Shown here piece by piece: positions 4,107 to 7,677 of a DNA stretch of 7,677 nt; the first letter of the stretch is position 1; each line of letters starts with the position of its first letter. The position numbers and the translations under genes were made by a program. Origin of the DNA: DATGCT01 sp964495575 (GTDB lineage Bacteria > Patescibacteriota > Minisyncoccia > UBA6257 > GWB1-50-10); the NCBI GenBank assembly GCA_964495575.1, contig CAZBVS010000020.1, positions 1 through 7,677 on the forward strand, read 5' to 3'. The notes beneath the pieces were generated by a model. The model ran no database searches, was not told where the DNA came from, and saw only the letters and a program-made list of their open reading frames with translations.

Positions 4107-4568
4107 ATGTTTTCGATTGTTTGGAAGACCCCGATTATCTTAATTTTATCAACGTTTAAGATTGAGTTTGGTATTACAGGATTAAAAGCCTTAGGATTTA
4201 GTTATGAAACATCAATTGTGTTCTCTGTTACCTGGGCGGTGATAGTAACAAGCTTAGAATACTATTCAGTAAACCCCGTTAAGGATTGGTTAGACAAAAA
4301 TTTGCCTTTTAATGGTGAAAGTTGGACAGAAAAATTTTGGATAGAGAATATTAAAAAGCCTATTGAAGAAAGGAAAGATAGATTACTTATTTTTCTGTTA
4401 AACCACAGAATTGGTTTGTCTGTCCTGTTAGTATTATTACCCCTGATTCCTTTAGTGGATATTGTAGCGATTGTAGCGATTCGAAGAACAAAAGTTAAGT
4501 TTGGATTGTTAACTTTAATATTAGCTACCTTAGGAAAAGTAGCTATTACAATCTTTTTAATTTATTAA
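4107..4568 (+). CDS. Multi-pass membrane protein of unknown function (153 aa)
   Basis: I do not recognise the family. Hydrophobic segments lie at about residues 4-15 (short), 35-53, 102-125 and 132-152. A hydrophilic, charged loop with several Trp (about 56-92) lies between the second and third. The motif AIVAIRRTKVKFG links the last two helices and places positive charge at one membrane face. No enzyme motif is visible. Translation starts from AAAGGAGG 6 bases before the ATG, and the gene has its own promoter and terminator. It is the fourth unrecognised small protein here to have a strong Shine-Dalgarno. It converges with the DUF192 gene, and the two stop codons are 12 bp apart across a shared hairpin. 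Confidence 0.8.
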   Translation: MFSIVWKTPIILILSTFKIEFGITGLKALGFSYETSIVFSVTWAVIVTSLEYYSVNPVKDWLDKNLPFNGESWTEKFWIENIKKPIEERKDRLLIFLLNHRIGLSVLLVLLPLIPLVDIVAIVAIRRTKVKFGLLTLILATLGKVAITIFLIY

Positions 4569-4610
4569 ACAGCTGTAGATTTAAGAATCTTCAGCTGTTT
4601 TTTCTATTTT
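4569..4610 (+). terminator. Rho-independent terminator of the 153-aa gene overlapping the DUF192 3' end
   Basis: ACAGCTG/CAGCTGT plus an inner AGATT/AATCT, with one T-T mismatch and a TAAG loop, is followed by TTTTTTCTATTTT. The DUF192 stop codon begins inside the hairpin, so this element may serve both convergent genes. Confidence 0.85.
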
Positions 4611-4928
4611 AAGTTTATCCCCTACTTGGATATCATATTTCTTTGTTGTTCCGGATGGCATCTCAAATACGTTCTTATACCTTGGGTTCCAGAAAAAGAC
4701 TTGGTTTGGTTTCATGCTTTTTGTTTTTTTAACCACCATATTTTTATTAGCAACAATACAGTCTATTTTAAACTTCATACCAAAAGTATGAATTCCCCAC
4801 CTTGTTTGGAAATAAACGGGTTTTGGGGGTTTTTCGTATAACAGGCCTTTGGATTTTTCAGAAAGTGTTTTTAGAAAAATAAGGTTTTTAGTGATGAGCT
4901 TATCTTTAGTTTTGTTTAATAACCTCAT
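4581..4928 (-). CDS. DUF192-family protein
   Basis: The 115-aa protein fits DUF192, a small beta-barrel-like domain of uncharacterised function. Matches along the chain are K-G-L-L (27-30, family G-M-L/M-F), H-T-F-G-M-K-F-K-I-D (47-56, family H-S-F-W-M-K-N-T-x-I-P-L-D) and the strand I-V-A-N-K-N-M-V-V. Near the end are V-F-E-M-P-S-G-T (87-94, family V-L-E-L-P-A-G) and V-G-D-K-L-K-I (102-108, family x-G-D-x-V). Many relatives carry a signal peptide; this one does not, so it is probably cytoplasmic. No Shine-Dalgarno is present. TATTAT (4935-4940) ends 6 bases before the ATG, which implies a leaderless mRNA. It lies downstream of the cold-shock gene but is separated from it by that gene's terminator. 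Confidence 0.88.
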   Translation of the reverse strand: MRLLNKTKDKLITKNLIFLKTLSEKSKGLLYEKPPKPVYFQTRWGIHTFGMKFKIDCIVANKNMVVKKTKSMKPNQVFFWNPRYKNVFEMPSGTTKKYDIQVGDKLKIEKTAEDS

Positions 4929-4934
4929 ATTTAA

Positions 4935-4940
4935 ATAATA
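4935..4940 (-). promoter_or_regulatory. -10 element of the DUF192 gene (leaderless arrangement)
   Basis: TATTAT ends 6 bases before the ATG at 4928. No recognisable -35 is present; the segment where it should be is occupied by the csp terminator. Confidence 0.45.
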
Positions 4941-4947
4941 ACATTAA

Positions 4948-4979
4948 TAAAAAAATAATCCCGGTAACCCGGGATTATT
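4948..4979 (-). terminator. Rho-independent terminator after the cold-shock gene
   Basis: An 11-bp stem, AATAATCCCGG/CCGGGATTATT, has a 4-base loop and is followed on the minus strand by a run of Ts. Confidence 0.9.
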
Positions 4980-5001
4980 TTAATTGTATTAAGAATTTGT
5001 T

Positions 5002-5199
5002 CTAAACTCTTGCTACATTTACGGCGTTTTCACCTTTATCAGACTCCTCTATTTCAAAGGTTACTTCATCACCTTCTCTTAGTTCATCAAAGCTAACATC
5101 AACTAAGTCGTTAGAATGAAAAAATATATCATTCTCTTTGTCTTCAACTCCAATGAAACCGTATCCTCTATCAGTGACTTTTTTTACAACTCCTTTCAT
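5002..5199 (-). CDS. Cold-shock domain protein (CspA family)
   Basis: The 65-aa protein is a single cold-shock (OB-fold) domain of typical CspA length that binds single-stranded RNA or DNA and melts RNA structure in the cytoplasm. RNP-1 is R-G-Y-G-F-I-G-V (11-18) and RNP-2 is D-I-F-F-H (24-28), giving the usual aromatic surface. The N-terminus MKGVVKKVTD replaces the common M-x-x-G-x-V-K-W-F, so the Trp is missing and Val or Thr takes its place. The acidic ending EIEESDKGENAVNVARV matches the family. Two modes of expression are possible: a leaderless one from TAAAAT ending 6 bases before the ATG, and a leadered one from a TTGACA promoter about 70 nt upstream. A leader with potential structure is a common feature of csp genes. 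Confidence 0.93.
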   Translation of the reverse strand: MKGVVKKVTDRGYGFIGVEDKENDIFFHSNDLVDVSFDELREGDEVTFEIEESDKGENAVNVARV

Positions 5200-5269
5200 A
5201 TTATGATTTTATTATTAATTTGTTTTGTAGAACTCGACCACTCCTCTACTTGTTTAATTCCTAAAGCTA
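5200..5269 (-). promoter_or_regulatory. Possible 5' leader of the cold-shock gene
   Basis: If the distal promoter is used, the mRNA has a leader of about 70 nt. It contains GTAGA/TCTAC arms (5 bp) around GGAGTGGTCGAGT, then an AT-rich unpaired stretch up to the ATG, with no Shine-Dalgarno next to the start codon. A role in temperature response is speculative. Confidence 0.35.
5206..5211 (-). promoter_or_regulatory. Proximal -10 element of the cold-shock gene (leaderless arrangement)
   Basis: TAAAAT ends 6 bases before the ATG at 5199, the same spacing as for DUF4282 and DUF192. No clear -35. Confidence 0.4.
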
Positions 5270-5275
5270 TATTCA

Positions 5276-5303
5276 ATAATATGCTTTATTCTCATAATGT
5301 CAA
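5276..5303 (-). promoter_or_regulatory. Distal sigma70-type promoter of the cold-shock gene
   Basis: TTGACA (5298-5303), a 16-base spacer and TATTAT (5276-5281) predict a start near 5269. It lies just beyond the NUDIX gene. Confidence 0.7.
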
Positions 5304-5304
5304 G

Positions 5305-5326
5305 CTAATAGAAATTAATCTATTAG
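5305..5326 (-). repeat. AT-rich 8-bp inverted repeat at the NUDIX 3' end
   Basis: CTAATAGA and TCTATTAG flank a 6-base loop that includes part of the NUDIX stop codon. There is no T tract, so it is at best a weak terminator or an RNA 3'-end stabiliser. It overlaps an odd palindrome TAATCTATTAGATTA at 5316-5330. Confidence 0.4.
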
Positions 5327-5725
5327 ATTAAAAGCGTCTTTAATTATTTTTTTATGATCAAAACCGATTTTCTCGGGAAGATCTTTTTCTGAAAACCATC
5401 TTAATTCCTCCCCTTCTCGGCTTCCATTTATTTCTCCAGAGAATTCTTTAGAGAGAAAAGCAACTGAGATAGTTCTTTCTCTGGGGTCTCTATCTATTTC
5501 AGAATATACATTCATTAACTTATAACTTTTTAGGTCAAGATGGGTTTCTTCTTTTACTTCTCTTTTAAGGGCTTCTTCAACTGTTTCTCCTTTTTCAAGG
5601 TGACCTCCCGGCAAGACCCAAGAACCCAGAAAGGGTTTGATGGCTCTTTTGATAAGGAGGACTTGGTTATTTTTTATAAGTACGCCGTCCGCACTTAGAC
5701 AAAAATGGCTATAATCTTGACTCAC
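5315..5725 (-). CDS. NUDIX hydrolase
   Basis: The 136-aa protein is a single NUDIX domain that hydrolyses a nucleoside diphosphate linked to another moiety, with a metal-dependent mechanism. The NUDIX box spans about residues 41-63: Gly41, Glu47, then R55-E56-V57-K58-E59-E60. The final conserved Gly of the motif is His62 here, a departure from consensus. The metal-binding Glu residues are intact. The strand before the box (VLLIKR, then FLGSWVLPGG) and the later ISVAFLSKEF and ELRWFSEKDLP segments are standard. The substrate (for example ADP-ribose or an oxidised dNTP) cannot be told from this reading. The start is GTG, 2 nt after the stop of the surA-like gene and with no Shine-Dalgarno, so translation is probably coupled to that gene in one transcript. 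Confidence 0.9.
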   Translation of the reverse strand: MSQDYSHFCLSADGVLIKNNQVLLIKRAIKPFLGSWVLPGGHLEKGETVEEALKREVKEETHLDLKSYKLMNVYSEIDRDPRERTISVAFLSKEFSGEINGSREGEELRWFSEKDLPEKIGFDHKKIIKDAFNLID

Positions 5726-5727
5726 TT

Positions 5728-6360
5728 TTATAGAGAAATATTGACGTCAGCTGTTTCTTTAAGCTGAGAAGCAATATTTAGAATAAAGTTATTTAACTTC
5801 TGTTGTGAGAGCTGGTTTTTAATCTGCTCTTTTACTTCCTCAAAAGGAGGAACTCCTTCTTGTTGGGAAGATAACTGATCATAATAAGTGCTTGCCTCTT
5901 CTTCGGTAACTGAGAAGTCATTCTCTTCCTGCTGTTTATTAGCAAACTTCTGAACAAGAAGCTGTTTTTCAATGTCATCTCTTATGTACTGTTCTGTTAC
6001 ACCAAGCTGTTCCAAGCTCTTATTAAAGGTTTCTTGATCACCGGCTTGGGTAATTAAGGATTGATACTGTTCATCAATCTCTTCTTGAGAAACTTTAAAT
6101 CCTTCATTCTCTGCTTCTTGGATTAAGAGCTCGTTGACCACCATTTGATCAACTATCTGTTTGTCAGTAATCTGAGAAGCTTGAGAAGAACTTAGTTGTT
6201 GTTTAGTAAGGTCAAACTCTTTCTGAGTGATTTTTTCTCCGTTTACGGTAGCAACGGTGTTGCCTCCGTTAAAGACGTCTCCTTTTATTACTAAGAAGGA
6301 AACTAAACCAGCGACTATTAGAATAACTATAGGTATGACTATTTGTTTTTTATTTTTCAT
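5728..6360 (-). CDS. SurA/PrsA-like membrane-anchored chaperone lacking the PPIase domain
   Basis: The 210-aa protein has a basic start and one hydrophobic helix (about residues 7-25), so it is anchored with its bulk outside the cytoplasm. Residues 35-145 form a SurA-type N-terminal chaperone domain: VATVNGEKITQKEFD (36-50) is a textbook start, followed by long Gln/Glu-rich helices (VDQMVVNELLIQEAENEGF, VSQEEIDEQYQSL). The C-terminal segment PFEEVKEQIKNQL...NFILNIASQLKE matches the helix that closes the chaperone lobe in SurA and PrsA. The parvulin prolyl isomerase domain normally lying between these parts is absent, replaced by a short linker (about 145-168), so it should act as a holdase rather than an isomerase. 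Its likely role is folding or export of envelope proteins. TTGGGA-17-TAGAAT lies just upstream. NUDIX follows 2 nt downstream. Confidence 0.85.
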   Translation of the reverse strand: MKNKKQIVIPIVILIVAGLVSFLVIKGDVFNGGNTVATVNGEKITQKEFDLTKQQLSSSQASQITDKQIVDQMVVNELLIQEAENEGFKVSQEEIDEQYQSLITQAGDQETFNKSLEQLGVTEQYIRDDIEKQLLVQKFANKQQEENDFSVTEEEASTYYDQLSSQQEGVPPFEEVKEQIKNQLSQQKLNNFILNIASQLKETADVNISL

Positions 6361-6369
6361 GATGTTTAT

Positions 6370-6398
6370 ATTCTAAACGATTGGACGACTAATCCCAA
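6370..6398 (-). promoter_or_regulatory. Promoter of the surA-like/NUDIX unit
   Basis: TTGGGA (6393-6398) and TAGAAT (6370-6375) are separated by 17 bases; the -10 ends 9 bases before the ATG, a near-leaderless arrangement like pyrH. It fits between the stop of the vanY-like gene and the surA-like start. Confidence 0.5.
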
Positions 6399-6399
6399 A

Positions 6400-7329
6400 T
6401 TATTCAAACACGTTAATTAAGTATTCGTCTATTTTTCTTTGTTCCATGTCATAGAATTCTTTGTCATGAGTATGGATATATCGGGCAAGGTCTTTCCCTA
6501 CAAAACGCCAGTGCCAGGGTTCGTAATAGTAGTACTCATTTCCTTCGGGGTAAGACATGATAAAGCCATATTTGTAAGCGTTGTTTTTAAGCCACTGGGA
6601 GGCTTCTGTGTTACCAAAACCTTCTAAGGTGCCATTTATCCCGGTGGTAATCAGATCTACTGTAGTACCTAACTGATGCTCAGAGTATCCCTGCTCGGCG
6701 GAGAACTTGTTAGCGGTGTCTTCTCCGTAGGTTACGACGTAATTTGATTTTAGGTTAGACTGGATACCGAATGATCGGTAAGCAGAGCGAACATATATCT
6801 CTATTCCGTCGTCTTTAGCATCTTCTAACATATCATGAAGGTACGGTTTTACCTTGGAATGAATCTGCTCCGGGTCATTTTCGTAATAAAGGTATTTAGG
6901 TTCGATCATGGAAAGACTGGAAGGAACATAATGTTCATTTAAAAAGAAGGTTTTAGAGTATTTCTTCAGTATTTCCGGATCAATTTCGTTTAGCTTTTCA
7001 AGATCTCCCACTGTATTGGCAATCTGATTAATCTGTTTTTGAAACTCTTCGTTTTTACTTTTTTCATCCTTTAGGGACTGAGCTAGCATATTACGGTTGC
7101 TCTCTACTCTTTCTAGGTTTTGGGTAAGTTCTTCGTTTTCTTTATTTGATTGAAATAACTCTTCTTCAGTCTGGTTTAATTTCTGAGTTGTCTCCTGGAT
7201 TTCTTGGTTTAGAGTGTATATTCGGTAACCTCCAAAACCAATAGCAGCCGCGATTATAATAACCGCCGCTATTAGATAAAGATTGTCGGGAACAAACTTT
7301 TTTATTTTGTTTTGATGTTTTTCTTTCAC
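6400..7329 (-). CDS. Membrane-anchored D-alanyl-D-alanine carboxypeptidase, VanY family
   Basis: The product is a zinc peptidase that trims the terminal D-Ala of peptidoglycan stem peptides outside the membrane. From the GTG start it has 309 aa: a basic N-terminus, one membrane helix (about 17-35), a coiled coil rich in Glu, Gln and Asn (about 40-112), and a C-terminal VanY/LAS-type domain (about 130-300). Active-site elements are R-S-A-Y-R-S (181-186), S-E-H-Q-L-G-T-T-V-D (216-225; zinc ligands His218 and Asp225) and E-P-W-H-W (270-274; catalytic Glu270 and zinc ligand His273). All are intact. A longer form from TTG at 7365 is possible on paper, but that TTG is the first codon of the TTGAGA -35 box. 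GTG at 7327-7329 sits 7 bases after TAAAAT, so I chose it. The coiled coil could place the enzyme away from the membrane or dimerise it. Confidence 0.92.
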   Translation of the reverse strand: MKEKHQNKIKKFVPDNLYLIAAVIIIAAAIGFGGYRIYTLNQEIQETTQKLNQTEEELFQSNKENEELTQNLERVESNRNMLAQSLKDEKSKNEEFQKQINQIANTVGDLEKLNEIDPEILKKYSKTFFLNEHYVPSSLSMIEPKYLYYENDPEQIHSKVKPYLHDMLEDAKDDGIEIYVRSAYRSFGIQSNLKSNYVVTYGEDTANKFSAEQGYSEHQLGTTVDLITTGINGTLEGFGNTEASQWLKNNAYKYGFIMSYPEGNEYYYYEPWHWRFVGKDLARYIHTHDKEFYDMEQRKIDEYLINVFE

Positions 7330-7336
7330 TATGCTG

Positions 7337-7365
7337 ATTTTACATTTAAATGAAGAAAATCTCAA
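7337..7365 (-). promoter_or_regulatory. Promoter of the vanY-like gene (leaderless arrangement)
   Basis: TTGAGA (7360-7365), a 17-base spacer and TAAAAT (7337-7342). The -10 ends 7 bases before GTG at 7329, so transcription should begin at or just before the start codon. This decides the start codon. Confidence 0.65.
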
Positions 7366-7387
7366 ATTTAGAGGACCTTCTTCTTGA

Positions 7388-7416
7388 TTGACAGATTGTA
7401 TTTATTTGGTTATAAT
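7388..7416 (+). promoter_or_regulatory. Consensus sigma70-type promoter of the 3'-terminal gene
   Basis: TTGACA (7388-7393), a 17-base spacer and TATAAT (7411-7416) match consensus at every hexamer position. This is the best-matching promoter in the window. It is divergent from the vanY-like promoter, with 22 bp between the two -35 boxes. Confidence 0.92.
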
Positions 7417-7453
7417 ATAGGTGGTAATTTGAAAATTTTAAAAGGAGATTGTT

Positions 7454-7677
7454 ATGAAAAGTTTAGGAAGGAAAATAGCTATTGCAATGCTGATTCTCGT
7501 TATAGGGGCAGTGATAGCTTTAATTGTCCATATTGATACTGTTTTCCCAGATTATGAAACTAAAGCAGCTATCGGAAAGGTAGTTGTCTCCCCGGACAAG
7601 ACGTATGGAGACAACCAGAAAGTGATAAGAGTTTCTGTTTACAAGGAAAAACTTGTCTCTTTTGATGAACCAGATGG
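7454..7677 (+). CDS. Membrane-anchored protein of unknown function, 5' part only
   Basis: Seventy-four codons are visible and the frame is open at the window edge. The start reads MKSLGRKIAIAML, with one hydrophobic helix at about residues 7-25. The following segment is predicted to be outside the cytoplasm (TVFPDYETKAAIGKVVV, then SPDKTYGDNQKVIRVSVYKE), which looks strand-rich. I do not recognise it. AAAGGAG lies 6 bases before the ATG, and a fully consensus promoter gives a leader of about 30 nt. The layout (short basic start, one helix, beta-type outer part, strong Shine-Dalgarno, own promoter) resembles the gene at 3570-3992, but I see no clear sequence similarity. Confidence 0.8.
   Translation, partial: MKSLGRKIAIAMLILVIGAVIALIVHIDTVFPDYETKAAIGKVVVSPDKTYGDNQKVIRVSVYKEKLVSFDEPD

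Noticed and set aside
4626..4841. A plus-strand frame inside the DUF192 gene
   Set aside because: It is antisense to a recognisable family member, with no ribosome binding site.
5245..5293. A 13-codon minus-strand frame before the cold-shock gene
   Set aside because: Its ATG lies between the -35 and -10 of the distal csp promoter, so it would not be in that transcript, and no ribosome binding site is present.
5116..5331. A plus-strand frame across the cold-shock gene and its leader
   Set aside because: It is antisense to csp and has no initiation signal.
6439..6627. A plus-strand frame inside the vanY-like gene
   Set aside because: It is antisense to the conserved catalytic domain, and no start signal is visible.

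Overview
The window looks like AT-rich, compact bacterial chromosome, most likely from a Candidate Phyla Radiation (Patescibacteria) lineage. This is an inference. It rests on short intergenic gaps, many small membrane proteins of unknown function, an archaeal-type UMP kinase, a DUF4282 protein, a tRNA gene without an encoded CCA, and core genes that appear to be transcribed without leaders. I see no insertion sequence, phage gene, CRISPR array or rRNA.

Layout. Positions 1-1272 hold a chromosome-partition locus on the minus strand: the start of parB (cut by the window edge), a roughly 275-nt structured RNA gene with its own promoter and terminator, and parA. Positions 1303-1720 (minus) hold a 25-codon hydrophobic reading frame, two competing RNA hairpins and a 67-aa basic protein, which together resemble a transcription attenuator. 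Positions 1762-2213 (plus) hold a 104-aa membrane protein whose promoter carries a perfect DnaA box. Then come tRNA-Leu(CAA), a DUF4282 membrane protein and UMP kinase (all minus), and two unrecognised membrane-anchored or membrane proteins (plus, 3570-4568). A minus block follows: DUF192, a cold-shock protein, and an apparent cluster of VanY-type carboxypeptidase, SurA/PrsA-like chaperone and NUDIX hydrolase. The window ends inside a plus-strand gene for a membrane-anchored protein of unknown function.

Expression. Two styles separate cleanly. Recognisable family genes (parA, DUF4282, pyrH, DUF192, csp, surA-like, vanY-like) have a -10-like hexamer ending 6-9 nt before the start codon and no Shine-Dalgarno, as expected for leaderless or nearly leaderless mRNAs. 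The unrecognised small proteins (1349-1552, 1855-2169, 3570-3992, 4107-4568, 7454-end) all have a strong AGGAG(G) site, and four of the five have a TTGAC-type promoter.

Most notable. (1) The attenuator-like leader at 1583-1718. (2) Two promoters with the same design, TTATCCACATCT, nine bases, then TTGAC: one drives the RNA between parA and parB, the other the 104-aa membrane protein, suggesting shared control by DnaA. (3) The unidentified RNA itself. All three are read directly from sequence but untested.
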